DNA of 64,000 bases from Siphonodentalium dalli. Taxonomy: Eukaryota; Mollusca; Scaphopoda; Gadilida; Siphonodentaliidae. A model generated the notes under the pieces. The model did not search any database, had not been told where the DNA came from, and saw only the letters and a program-made list of their open reading frames with translations. Where the stretch lies: positions 154,777,151-154,841,150 of the forward strand of contig CP136068.1 of the NCBI GenBank assembly GCA_032622095.1, read 5' to 3'. Within the stretch, counting starts at the first letter, position 1, and each line of letters opens with the position of its first letter. This document shows, piece after piece, positions 35,901 to 47,602 of the stretch. Made by a program: the position numbers and the translations under genes.

Positions 35901-35964
35901 CCTGGTGGTTTACCCATTGCGTCGTAGAAGTTACTCCGCATAACATGGATAACATATTTTTCAG

Positions 35965-36141
35965 ATTGTCCTACTGGCTACAGCGCATACCAAACTCAGT
36001 GCATTGGACTCATTAGTGACCCGTCTGATTTGGGATGGACTCAGGCAGATGACCTGTGTGCGGTGTCCGGGGGACACTTGGTGCAGATACACGACCAGGC
36101 GTTATACGACCACATCGTAACCCTACTCACAAGTGGTGAAG
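35965..36141 (+). CDS. C-type lectin gene B, exon for first half of CTLD
   Basis: The exon is bounded by a pyrimidine-rich acceptor (CATATTTTTCAG) and the donor GAAG|GTAAAT, phase 1 at both ends, like lectin exon A1. It encodes about 58 residues beginning Asp-Cys-Pro-Thr-Gly-Tyr, with Cys-x9-Cys, WTQADDLC and SGGHLVQI, the canonical 'W..A...C...GGHLV.I' of C-type lectin-like domains. It ends just before the expected WIG/WID strand, which is found at 42934 in the right phase. Upstream exons were not identified; a non-LTR relic occupies the immediate 5' flank. Confidence 0.85.
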
Positions 36142-38739
36142 GTAAATTTCGTTTGCCCATTATCTGCCACTGAACTGGCATACATAACATCCCTAATACA
36201 GCTACATATTTATATGTTTTCCCAGGAAATCTTGACCTATTACAACCGAATATAGTGTGGTGTCTCGGGGTACCACTGCGGCTATTATGTCGACGTTAGT
36301 TTTTTTCTAAATTTTGATTCGATTTATTTTTAAGTTGCTAAATTTGGCAAGAATTGTTAAATTATTAATTTTGTTTAAACATTAATGTTCATAATGATAC
36401 AAATGTACAAAAGGGCTGCTATACATACACAAATTCAAGATGTAATTATGTTTTAAAATTTAATTTACTTTTTAAATTAATGTTAAAACCCATATTCTGA
36501 TAAGAGTTCGGTCATTGAATTCACAACAGTGTTGACGACATAGCTAAACTCTCATATGTGCCGCAATATCTAAACTCTCACTGTCTCCATATAAGGGCAT
36601 AATAACAGGACCGTTCTGTAGCATTTAACCAAAAACGATCATTGTGAGTTGCCATTTCCGCTCATGATAACACGAACCGCTCCTTATTATTTAACCGTAG
36701 TTATAGCTCAGGAAGCCGATGGTATATAACAACGCCATAAACTGTACCCAAATATGTAGATACGCTTGTCGTGGCCGTAGTATAAGCCGTCGAATAATTA
36801 TCTCTCTCAAAACTGCTAACAACTGCATACAAAAATTTGCAAATACATGCTTTCATCCGCGCCCGCGCCTATGGGAGGACGGGTGGGACATACAAATCGA
36901 AACCACTACTAAATCACTCCAAACCCTCAAAGACACACCAACCAACACAGTCTGACCTCAGCTGCTTCCTCAGTCCGCGACTGCATTACACAACCAAGTC
37001 AACGGGTTCTGACACTCGCCCATGAGTGAAAGGCGGGCATTGCACCATCAAGAGTTGAGGAGCCCCAACCGACTTTAAGTCAACCGGCTGGCATTGCACC
37101 CTCTTCATAGCGTTGAGCCCGTAGTACAAGCCCGGAATACAACAGACTAAGGCAACTGGAGTCCATGCAAGCACTAAATAGGACAATAAAGTACAACTAT
37201 TCACAACTCAAAATAATATATATATCAACGCACAATACTCACAAAGAAAACAAGATAAGTCTTCATCGCCGGTCCTGATTCGGAATGGGGGGGGGGCTTT
37301 GCTTCTTGCTTCGGTGGCATCCACCCCATACACGGTAGGCAAACACCCATCGTGCATGGGCAGATAGTAATATACTTACAAACTCACAAACCCTACAAAC
37401 GCTCTTCAGCGGAATTACAGCATTCAAAAGTGGGTTGTATGAGAGGGCCGATGGCCCTTTCAAATCGTCCCGGGTATCACCCCAAACTCCAAACTTGGCT
37501 TGGCCCCCATGTATATGTAGTACTTTTCGCACATATTCGCGTAGCACATATGAGTGAGTTTTGCTCAACTTAATCTATTGTAGCTTTTCTTGTCACCTCC
37601 GAAACGAGAATAAAAGTGCATCACTATTAATTGATCTTAGTTAATTAAGCATTGCTAAAATCACAATACAAATCAATAGCATTTGAATAGAGTGGTAACC
37701 CGTAGCTACACCCCAAACTTAACAGTTGATGAAGTGCTGAAAGCACCCCAAACTTGGAAAGTGGCAGCAACATATAGAGTCCAGTGTTGTTATGGAGAGC
37801 CCTGGAAATATATGCAAAATATTTCATAGATGCATTCAAGGGTGTCTTATATAGTGGCATCACTACAATCAGAGATATTGACGATGCAGCGAGGGGTGTT
37901 CCCAAATGGATTCCTACAATTTCTCAACACCAGTATATACCCAATTTCCGATCCCCGACACCAAATATGATTTCTTACTCTCCAAGATGTAACTCTATCA
38001 GAATTTGAAGATGGGGTATCTATTCCTCAACATGATTTATACAGTTTACTGGGTACAATAAATATGAATCGAAGACCCCTGTCCGGCAATATTTAACGAT
38101 ACAACCACAGACAGATTCGTAATAGCCTACTATTAAGTTTCTATTTATGGTAACAGACTCATTTCGCGTAACCGGATAGCCGCCTGAAGAGACGGCCAAT
38201 CTGAGACTATACATTATATGATACTTGTTGCAATATCGATATATCATTAGGCGTATTGGTGGAATTCAATGATCTTTAACATGTCCGATGATACCTATGC
38301 AATGTATTTACTAGTGTGTCCGTTCAGCTAACACGCGGACAGTCCTAATTTTGTAATGCCAGTGAACGTTATTGATAACTTCCTTTTCCGTTTACATCGT
38401 CAAATGATTGCCATGAATTGTAACATCTTATATCGAATTCCAAAATTCATGGTAAATTAAAATGTGACAAAATCAGAGACATAAATTTTGTGAGAAGTGA
38501 CACCAATGTTATATGATAAATATTGCATGTCTTATTGTTGACTATGCCAAAATAGTCTGGTCGTTTAAGCATTGGACCTAGAAAAAATTGTTGACAAGCT
38601 GTTTTTTATATCATTTTGTCGAGCAGAATCTGGGAAACAACATATCTAAAATCCGCTAAATTCTGCTTTGGGGAAAAGTTTCTAGAGCTTTTTGAAAAAA
38701 AAAGGTCCTATTTGTGGTTGTCGTATATGATTTTATTTT
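36142..38739. other. lectin B intron (inferred), no exon seen
   Basis: No CTLD exon or transposon end recognised. A G-run lies at 37288-37296. A small minus-strand frame at 37204-36986 has one hydrophobic segment but no recognisable family. Confidence 0.45.
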
Positions 38740-39360
38740 CCGTTCCTTATGGAATATACACTTGAATGGCATTTCGATTTAAGTTATACAGATGGCAGGA
38801 ACGTGCAACATAAACAAATTATTATTGTTGTCGTGACAGACGCATGTCATTACGTGTACAATTCGATTGTCAAAATTCAAAATTGGGACAAAATGGCGAT
38901 CGAAAGTGCTCAAATTTTCGCGGAATTTCACCAGATCGCTTAATTTATATGAAATGTGGTTTAAATGGCCATTTGTGCCAACATATACCATTTTAAATAA
39001 ATGTCTGACCAATTGTGAGTCATACCACGAGGATTTGTAATTTGGTCCCTTCAGTGTACCTCATATTCGAAATAGATGTACTAAATTTCGAAGAAAAATC
39101 AACTATGATTTTAATGCTTAGAATATCCGCAAATCGAACTCACCAGTGTACCGAATACTCATTAGATGTCAGCTATGAACCACTAGTGCCCATGTTAGCA
39201 GAAATGATGCCATCACTTCCCAAAATATGAACAAAATGGCTACCGAAAGTACTAAAATTTTGGCAATTGTTGCTAAAGTTCACCAGATTGTTTCCATTTA
39301 GACGAAAATTATTGATGTAAATGGCTAGCACCACAGTAAATAATGTCTAACCCTAATCCT
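38740..39360. repeat. direct repeat, ~345-bp spacing
   Basis: 'ACAAAATGGC(G/T)A(T/C)CGAAAGT' occurs at 38887 and 39231. Related text follows both ('CACCAGAT...', 'TAAATGGC', 'AAATAA(A)TGTCT(G/A)ACC'). Confidence 0.7.
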
Positions 39361-39479
39361 AATATATGCCGAAAATGTGTCCCTACGGTGTCCAAAAATG
39401 GCAGCGAATATTGCGATCAAAAGCAAAACAAATTGAATTTTATCATTGATTTGTAACTAATTTTTCTCATATCGAATAT

Positions 39480-40745
39480 AATCAAATGAGTGTCCAAAAC
39501 CACTTAACGGTGTCCCTAAAACAATCTGCGGAGCGTCAAACAACGCAACGGTGTATCAACCACCTACTTAATAATATGCAAATTAATCGGTGAGTGTCGC
39601 AGTCCATAGAACGGACGTCCCAAATCAGCCTACTACTGTCCCAAACCACGTAATATGTAACACAGTCCACCCAAATAGTGTCACAAACCATCCAAATATT
39701 GCCGAAACCAGTCCAATGTGTTTTCTAAACCATCTATCGATTGACATGTCACCCATCAATTAAATCATGCACGTGGTGCCCCAAACCACATACGGGGGGT
39801 GTCTCAAATCACCAATACCAGAAACCACTCAATGGATGTCCCAACGCAACAATTGTGTGTCCATAATCATCTAATGAGTGTCCCAAGCCATCCGGTGATT
39901 GTCTCAAACCATCGGGAGTGTCTAAAGGCGTGCAACTAGTGTATCAAACTACCCACTGAATGTCCCACATCTTATGGGTGTCTCAAACTAGTGTACAAAA
40001 CCATCCATCAAATATATCAAAACGTGTTTTGGTAAACTCATTGGATGGTATGATTTGTGACTTCAGTTGGATGGTTTGGGTGGTTTTGGCACACGTTGAG
40101 TGGTTTGGCAAAAAGTATTTTAGACACTGGTTATGTGCATTCGGACACTGAGTGGCCGATTGGGTCACTAATTTGGCCGTTTTGGGACACCATAGTTGCA
40201 TGGATTGAGACGACATATGACACTCCCCTCAGTCCCCTGATGTGTTGGATACTAGCTATGTGGCATGGGGTACATATTGGATGTCTGCCACTCGTTGTGT
40301 GGTTTCGGACACCCGGTGGGTGGTTTGGTTACTTTGGTACACCCATTGTGTGGTTTGGGACACTGATTGAGTGGTTTTACACACTCGATGGGTTCTCATT
40401 GTATGGTCTGTTTCACACATTTGATGGTTATGGACACCCATTGGATAAATTTTGACACATGTTGTAGTTTCGAACACCGGTTACATAGTCTGAAGCACTG
40501 CCGGTGTGGATTGGAACATTCGTTGAATGGATTGGTCCCTAATGAGGTGGATTGATACACTCATTTGATAGTTTGGGACACTCAGTTGGGTGGGTTAGAA
40601 CACCAGATGTATGGTTTGGGGGACTATATGTGTGCGTTACGACACCAGTTGAGTATCGTTTGGGGCACTACCTGCCTCAATCTGCAGCATTCTGGATGGT
40701 TTGTGATACTTGTTTGGTGGATATATGGAATACATATTGGCTATA
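39480..40745. repeat. large inverted minisatellite (short unit, two opposed arms)
   Basis: From 39480 to about 40030 the sequence is a degenerate run of 'GTGTCCCAAACCA(T/C)C' units. From about 40060 to 40745 it is a run of the reverse complement, 'GGTTTGGGACAC(T/C)', with units of about 21 and 30 bases. The orientation switches once, near 40040. Every unit differs, so the array is old. Confidence 0.85.
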
Positions 40746-42933
40746 CATTTATTCGATATCTTAAGATTTAGTATAACAAATCAAGAAAGAAAAAAGAAAC
40801 TTCAATTGTTCACTTCCGATTGCAATTTTCGCTGTCACTTTCAAAACTTTTGAGACACCGAATAGTAGGATTCGCCATTTTATAGTTTTAGAGTCAAATT
40901 ATGTATGTTTCTGCCACAATAATAAATTTAGAGGACATTGAAGTGATTGATAGTACACTCCCGGGAATGCCCACCATATTGTCTGGTATATACGCGGACA
41001 CATGTTAGCGTCAAAATCGTTTGAGCAGACATCCTTGACGAACAAATAAATGTATCAGGTTTAATACTGGGGTCCACAGTCTGGGGGATGCACGTTTATT
41101 AACAACATTCCAATTTTCACCATTTTGTTCTTTACATATTCCATTTTTTTACCCAATAATGACTACTTTCCCATCCTGAAATTCATGGGGATTTTGGATA
41201 TGCTATATATGAATATAGTCGCACTCAAAACCACGACAATTCATTGCATAGCAAATTTGTTCACGGTTGGGCGTTTCTTTTCATCAGTTTGACTGGACTA
41301 ATAAGGGACTGCAAAATTGACACAAAAATGCCATAAATAGGACCATATTTCAAAGATATGTAGAAATTTTCCTCAAAGCGGATTTTGGATAAATTATATG
41401 TTTCATTAAAGACGCCACATTTGGTGCCGATTGGTTAACGTATGGAGAGAGGAGGGGCACTATCATTGATAAGAACGTTTTAGTCGCCGATATCCACCAA
41501 AGTGAAATAAATAGTCATCTCATAATTCGTTCTAAGGAGTAACCCTGCTAGTTATCTATATAATGTTGTAATATCGTGACTTTTTGGAGATGATCGTCCG
41601 ATAGCCTGACATGCCAGTGTGTAGATGAGTGTAGGTGCAGATTGGATATCTATAATTACTAGTGTTGCATGAACTTTTACAAATGGTAATTAGTATTGGT
41701 ACGCATGTGTGCTTTGTATTTGCAAATACTTGTATCTGTGTTATGGTGTAGGGCCTACATACTACCTATTCATTCTTTGATACTGTGTGGTTGTTGAGTG
41801 CACCAAGTGGTGTGGAGCCATGGTTGGTGTTCTGTTTGGTGTATATTTTATGTGATATTCTTATAATAAGTGCTAAATTGATGATGGCAATATCATGGTA
41901 AGTGAATAGATGTGGTGGAGATATATAGGTGATGTGGACTTGTAATTTATCCTGGCCACCACGAAAATGGAATATGGCAGGCTACTCTATAAATATGAAG
42001 TTGAGCTAATAATAATTAGATACTTGTGAACCCACACCTAATATTCAAACGCGTACACTATCACCTCAATGCCAATGGTGGCGGTCTAAAGTGCATATCG
42101 TCTCGAATAACACCTTAGAAGCGGATAATTTGAACTACACACGAGTTTGTCTACGAAACAAAGATATAATGAACTGAATAACAAATCAAGTTAAGAGCAG
42201 TAAATCGGGTTTCGAGTGCTGCCAGAAGCCTTATCGATTAATATTATTGTTGTATATTTTATGTTAGGTGATGCTGGTCCTGCTAACTTAAGACACGGTA
42301 TATGGGAACCACACCGAACGTTTATTTTCTTGTCATTCCAATTTGATAGTACGAATCTGCATCGCCTTGAATTATCATTATATTAGGATATTCGTCCAAC
42401 TTGACTATCGTATTGAAGTGGTACACCTAAACCTACGTTTTACATTTGAAGTCGAACGAATATGATAACTATATGTAGATGGGTGAATTCCAGTTTAAAA
42501 CAACGATATTCGTGATGTGCTATGTACTGTACATATATATTGCTAACACGGATCATGGCAATTGGCGTGATGTTGATTCTAGTAATATTGTTCAAAGATG
42601 CTGTGTTAAAAATGATGCCAATAATATTCCATTCTATATATGTCACGAATAAATGTGATGTTAGATCTTCAGATGTTTACACTTTATCATAACACGTGCC
42701 ATAGTGTTGGGCTGTAGTCATTTTGCAGTTGACACAAACACAAGTGTTGAAAATATTTACTCAGTCAGACATCCGACATTTGTTTGCCAACAATGGGGCC
42801 GATACTACCACAATGCAATGTAATTAGCTGTCAGACAAAAGGTCATGATCTACCCATTCGGCGGTTTGACTCTAATAAATATGAAAATCCCACACCTTAT
42901 CAACTTAACGTAACGACTGATTGTGTGTTGCAG
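40746..42933. other. lectin B intron (inferred), nothing recognised
   Basis: AT-rich sequence with no exon or transposon ends that I can support. Confidence 0.45.
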
Positions 42934-43121
42934 CATACTGGATTGACGGCAGGAAAACTACAAACGCGGGTACCATATACACAACAAAGCTTAATCAACC
43001 AATTCTGGACACAAACTGGCTGCTAAAGACAACCTATTGGGCTGTGGTGATGTCAACATTAGGATTCAGCAGCAAGCTTAGTACTTCGACAAATCCACAT
43101 GCAATCTGTCAGATAAATTGA
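42934..43121 (+). CDS. C-type lectin gene B, terminal exon (second half of CTLD, lacking two Cys)
   Basis: The acceptor TTGTGTGTTGCAG leaves phase 1, matching the donor at 36141. The 61 residues start with YWIDG and end HAICQIN and a TGA, as expected for the C-terminal half of a CTLD. The middle (TNWLLKTTYWAVVM) aligns with the usual 'W..G.P....DC..l' region, but the cysteine normally in 'DC' is absent. The cysteine eight residues before the final ICQ is replaced by Thr. The inner disulfide is therefore missing, so calcium/sugar binding is unlikely in the usual form. The intron would be 6.8 kb. It could be a diverging functional lectin or an early pseudogene. Confidence 0.7.
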
Positions 43122-44319
43122 GTCATCTTACAATACAAACAATTTATTAGACGTGAAGAGTTTACATTGTGTCTAACATTTACTTGTTGTTCTATAACAG
43201 ATTGAAAGCACTATATGTAGTTTGTTCGGCTATTTCCACTTTCCATATCAGCTTTGTGGAGAAACTAGTATTACGTTATACGTATATTTTTTTGGAGATG
43301 CTATCGCATCAGTGGGTAAACATGCAACAACAAAAACAAGTTTATAAAAATATTACCTCTTATATTAATTTCTGATAATTCTCCAAAAACAAAATTTCGT
43401 ATGTTGAAGCCATTGTAAACTAAACAAACTGTTAATGATTTCGCAACAAACATCGCTAATCATGTTCTGATTTCCAATGTTTTAGTCTGAATTTTTTCAG
43501 AACGGAATGTATCCCGAGGAGCGCAGTTCAATTTTTCACAACTGTGTTCAATATTCAAAATATCCTTCAGAATGCATTATGAATCTTATTTCTAGTAAGA
43601 CTGATACTGTTCAGCATTATTGATTCTTTTGTACATACACACACACACACACATATATATATATATTATAATGTTGAAATTTCTCGTTTTGACTTATAAC
43701 ACGTTATTTCGTCTGTAAGGAGAGATAATATATATAAAACACATCTTGAAGGAAATAAACTGATTGTTTAATCCTCATGAACAAAATTTATTCAACACAT
43801 TGATTGAGTTCAAACTCTAACCTTCAGATTGGAATCCGTGATTCTATATCTTCAATTTATATTAATCCAGACAAGATTCTGTTATATATTTATGTTTATT
43901 GATAACATAATGGCGGAGTGATTACATATCATATCAGTTGTAAATCTCATAAAAATATTGTAATCAAAGTTGACCCCCCCCCCCCCCCCCCCCCCCCACT
44001 GGAGGAGTAGAATCAATGCACAGGTTTTTTTTTATAATTTACAAAATTGACATCGAAATGTATTTAGATTATTATTTATTATTGTATGACATCTACTGTT
44101 TGTTTTTGCGTTTTTAGACCAAGGGGTATAAAACAAAAACAAACATGAGAACTCACACAATTAAGAATTCGGAAACCTATTTTTTGTTGAAATATTGAGC
44201 ATTGCATAAAACTCTAAACTAAAACGAATGGGATTTTCATCTTTAAGTAGAAATTGGATAAGATAGGACAATCTTCTATCGCTTTAACATTTTATGATAT
44301 TATTATATATGCTCATATC

Positions 44320-44356
<37 letters not shown>

Positions 44357-44779
44357 TTAATTATTAACTCCACAAAAACATTGTGATGAAAAGTTCTTCG
44401 ACTGAGTGGGATTAGTTTCATTAGAAAAAGCTTCATAAAGCGTACTAAAGAGTATAATCTGACAAAAGTGATGGTGAGACTTCTTATTTGCTCTACAACG
44501 TTTAACAGACTATACTTCACTATCGACGATGAAGCTTATTTATAATGAGACTGATGCCTTTCAGCATTTGTTGATTTTGTTATTACCTATTGTTTTAAAT
44601 ATTGCAGTGTGTGGGATTTTGAAAAATGATTTATTAATAGTACATATATTCTTATTAAACTTATATACATGATAAATAATATTTGTCTTCTAATAATGAC
44701 TGCTATAAATTCATACAAATATAAACAATTTCCCCCACAAACAAATATGATTATATGTAGTAAGTTCGCTTGCTTCCTC
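43122..44779. other. AT-rich intergenic with simple repeats
   Basis: Holds (CA)n(TA)n at 43637-43668, a pure C-run of about 25 at 43974-43997, and (TA)n at 44335-44356. A weak direct repeat ('GAGACTGAT', 'TTCAGCATT', 'TTGATT') occurs at 43590-43635 and 44545-44585. No gene seen. Confidence 0.6.
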
Positions 44780-45360
44780 ATTCTATTGTGTAGTGTCCTC
44801 GTTCAGGTGAATTCACTTATTAGACATGAATATCGTTTGTCATAGCATGGCGAGAGTGGTCCTGGTGATGTGTGAACAATAAAGTAAATGTTTCCCTATC
44901 ATGATTAGATAGGATGAATGCGATATTGTATCACACTCGAACAGACAGTGAGTACAATGATCAAAATGCAGACCACTGCTGGCTCCGTCTATTCCCTTGG
45001 CTCTTACTGTTTCTTGATTTCCATATTTCAGAACGCAGAGTTTTGGTTTGAGAGCACAAAATTCGAAATTGGAACTCCAACACATTCATCCTTTAATTTA
45101 CCATGAACATTTCTGTTAGTTGGATCATTTATATGATGAGGTTTTGAAATATTACTGAGATCAAAAATGGATTTGTTCCTCCTCATATCCTCATAAATGT
45201 CATCACTTTTAATTTTCAAAATGAGAGAATCTGTGTAACTATATAACATTTCGGTGCACTCACCAGGATACATTTTTTATAATATAATTGTAATACAAAT
45301 CTGTCATAACGTACTTAGAAATATCTAACACTGCAAATCCAGCATCGACTGGTTTGCACA
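44780..45360 (-). pseudogene. Polinton/Maverick-type DNA polymerase B fragment
   Basis: Minus strand, 5' to 3'. About 45355-45280: a block (VDAGFAVLDISK, DLYYNYI) like the conserved 'KPI.-G..ILD.SK' helix that precedes motif C. 45273-45028: motif C region, in which the first Asp of the canonical YxDTDS is Tyr (YSYTDS), followed by IKSDDIYEDM, FDLSN and GKLKDECVG. 45085-44840, in another frame: VRAKGIDGASSGL and a stretch typical of the thumb, ending near a Asp-Lys-Arg-Tyr block at about 44815. At least two frameshifts and the lost catalytic Asp make it dead. Exonuclease domain, capsid, ATPase and terminal inverted repeats were not found here. Protein-primed PolB of this kind is known from Polintons and related animal virus-like elements. 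Confidence 0.75.
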
Positions 45361-45653
45361 GCAGCAAGTTAACTAATCCCATAACTCATGTGCATGATTA
45401 TGATCGAAGGTTGTAATGTGTGTTTCATTAAATCAGTTGTAGAAATAAACTGTATCAGGCAGTGATCGTCTTCGAAAGAATTCATTGAAACTATATTTAT
45501 CACATAATTAGCCACTATATCCGGTTTAATAATTTTGAGTAAGACACACGTGTATTATCGCCACGTGAGATGACGCACGCGCGGTGCTTAGCGCAATGAT
45601 ATCATCATATCGATGTCAATACCGGAACTATTTCTGCTGTTTACAAAATAAAA

Positions 45654-47261
45654 ATGTCGACATGTGATCCGAATTCCGATGTTAATATGTACGCTGTAGG
45701 ATCGTCAGTCAAAATAGACAATGAAGGCGTTGGGAAGATAGAACGTGTTATTCAATCAACACACGGGGCCATTTTCGTTGTGAAATTGGATGGAATTGAC
45801 TTCACGGTGAATTTGAAACAAGAAAGGCTGTCACTCATTCAGAATCAGACGACACGTGTGAACTCGCAAAACGTAAACACTGATGATGAAAGATTTATAT
45901 TTGTGCCTACTACAGAAATTCAAGATTATGTAGACGCCCAGGTCAATAAAAGTACTCTCAAAAAAACATATTATGACATGAAACTCCTTAAATCGTTCAT
46001 GCATAGTCCTCAGATTAATGTTGACAGACCCATCCATGAAATTTCGCCAGATCAGCTGTGCCTTATTTTAAGCAAGTTCTTTCTCGGGGTCAGGAAACAA
46101 GGAGGGGCTGAATATGAACCATCAACATTACGTGGATTTATGTCCAGTTTTGACAGAGAGTTGAAACGGTGTGATTATGGTTTTCAAATAGCTACAAGCA
46201 CAGAATTCATGAAAGTTCGCGAAGTGTTAAAGGCTAAACAGAAAAGCTTAAAAGGTCAAGGTCTAGGTAACCTTGCCAGGAAATCTGACCCAATAAATGA
46301 TGATGAAATAGAGAAACTGTGGGAGTCTTCGTGTTTCGGTACATCATCACCAGAATCGATATTAAACACACTTTGGTTTTATAACACCCAACAATTCGGT
46401 TTGAGGGGGTCCGACGAGCATCGAGATATGTGTTGGGGTGATGTAACGCTTTGCAAGGATTCTTTGGGGCAAGAATATCTAGATTTTGAAGAACGACAGA
46501 CAAAAACTCGTTCCGGACAAAATCCCAGAGATGTAAGGGCAGTGAAGCCAAAAATGTGGGCAATATCAAATGTAGATCGTTGCCCTGTTTCTGTCTACAA
46601 GAAATTTGCAGAACTCAGACCAAAGAACTACTGTAAACCTACCGACCCATTCTACATAGCAACACATACATATCAAGGCAAGCTTGGTGCAAATGACCAA
46701 TGGTTTAAACGACAGCCAGTGGGTGTAAATAAACTCACCTCGATCATGAAAAGAATGGCAAAAGCAGCTGGTCTGTCTTCCGAGAAAAGGCTCACAAATC
46801 ACAGTGCCCGAAAACATCTTGTTCAGAAACTCAGTGAATCAAATATTCCTCCAACTCAAATAATACAGATCACTGGACACAAAAACCTGGCATCAATAAA
46901 TAATTACAGTCACCTAAATGACGAACAACACCGTAACATATCCAAAATTCTGAGCAACGATATCTCCACGAATGAAAGTTTGAAACACGGTGATTTCCCA
47001 ACCTGTCGACCTTCGACTTCACAGGAAATGACTGTTGATGTAAATAACAGTTCGCCCACTCCTTCATTGGTCGTTCCCGAATCGGTGGGACTATCAAAAC
47101 AACTAAATGCACAGCTGTACAGCAAATCTATAACAGTTTTTGGAGGTGCCATATCCGGAGGAACCATAAATGTCAACATCTATAACCAAGATAAAAGTGC
47201 AACTGAACCAAAACGAAGGAGAATTCGTGTGATTGACAGCGATTCTGAGAATAGCCAGTGA
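45654..47261 (+). CDS. Crypton / KIAA1958-type tyrosine recombinase, intact 535-codon frame
   Basis: Single uninterrupted exon from ATG (45654) to TGA (47261). Residues about 15-65 (VGSSVKIDNEGVGKIERV...) look like a small beta-barrel (Tudor/SH3-like) module; this is inference. Residues about 85-210 resemble the helical core-binding domain of DUF3504 proteins. The catalytic domain keeps all tyrosine-recombinase residues: Arg251 (FGLRGSDEH), Lys284 (RQTKTRSG), His383 and Arg386 (NHSARKH), His409 (TGHKN) and nucleophile Tyr418 (INNYSH). The C-terminus is low complexity with a basic PKRRR, a likely nuclear signal. Cryptons use such enzymes to insert by site-specific recombination without inverted repeats, and animals have domesticated relatives (KIAA1958, QRICH1, ZMYM, KCTD1). 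An ATTAAA about 98 bases past the stop is a possible polyadenylation signal. Intactness suggests recent activity or selection; this copy alone cannot say which. Confidence 0.92.
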   Translation: MSTCDPNSDVNMYAVGSSVKIDNEGVGKIERVIQSTHGAIFVVKLDGIDFTVNLKQERLSLIQNQTTRVNSQNVNTDDERFIFVPTTEIQDYVDAQVNKSTLKKTYYDMKLLKSFMHSPQINVDRPIHEISPDQLCLILSKFFLGVRKQGGAEYEPSTLRGFMSSFDRELKRCDYGFQIATSTEFMKVREVLKAKQKSLKGQGLGNLARKSDPINDDEIEKLWESSCFGTSSPESILNTLWFYNTQQFGLRGSDEHRDMCWGDVTLCKDSLGQEYLDFEERQTKTRSGQNPRDVRAVKPKMWAISNVDRCPVSVYKKFAELRPKNYCKPTDPFYIATHTYQGKLGANDQWFKRQPVGVNKLTSIMKRMAKAAGLSSEKRLTNHSARKHLVQKLSESNIPPTQIIQITGHKNLASINNYSHLNDEQHRNISKILSNDISTNESLKHGDFPTCRPSTSQEMTVDVNNSSPTPSLVVPESVGLSKQLNAQLYSKSITVFGGAISGGTINVNIYNQDKSATEPKRRRIRVIDSDSENSQ

Positions 47262-47590
47262 CGTCATGACTCAACTTCCCGCCAGGGGCACCGACGGGGA
47301 TGACACAGTTTATGAACTTATCAATGTTATTGTTGTGTTAATTACAATTTAATTGGGATATTAAAGTTGTGTTGTGTTAATTTGGGTCGTCTATGATAAA
47401 CGCATGGGTGATAAGGGTAGTTGAACACTTTTGTCAACATGAAAAGACACATTTAAAATGGAACTATATTTTTGCTCGAGGGTGTCTGTACTTCTTCTTT
47501 AGTTGTGATAAGGAAATCAGTATTATTGTTTTAACCCCTGACGTTTTGATATCATTTTTCCTCTTTAAAATACGATTATGTGATAAAAAG
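47262..47590. other. 3' flank of the recombinase
   Basis: Begins with TGACGTCATGACTCA right after the stop codon and contains ATTAAA at 47359. No further gene. Element boundaries are not evident. Confidence 0.4.
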
Positions 47591-47602
47591 GATCTCAAAT
47601 TC

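Noticed and set aside
36986-37204. 72-codon minus-strand frame with a hydrophobic segment, loosely like a CD225/dispanin membrane protein
   Set aside because: The similarity is limited to a hydrophobic stretch plus a few residues. No second membrane segment and no supporting exons.
37240-37300. Possible signal-peptide exon on the minus strand (short Met-Lys-Thr-Tyr-Leu-Val frame followed by GTGAGT)
   Set aside because: Too short to separate from chance, and no partner exon recognised.
44284-44520. 78-codon minus-strand frame
   Set aside because: Half of it is a translated (TA)n run.
45831-47179. Minus-strand frames of 68-111 codons opposite the recombinase
   Set aside because: Shadows of the real plus-strand gene, without recognisable content.
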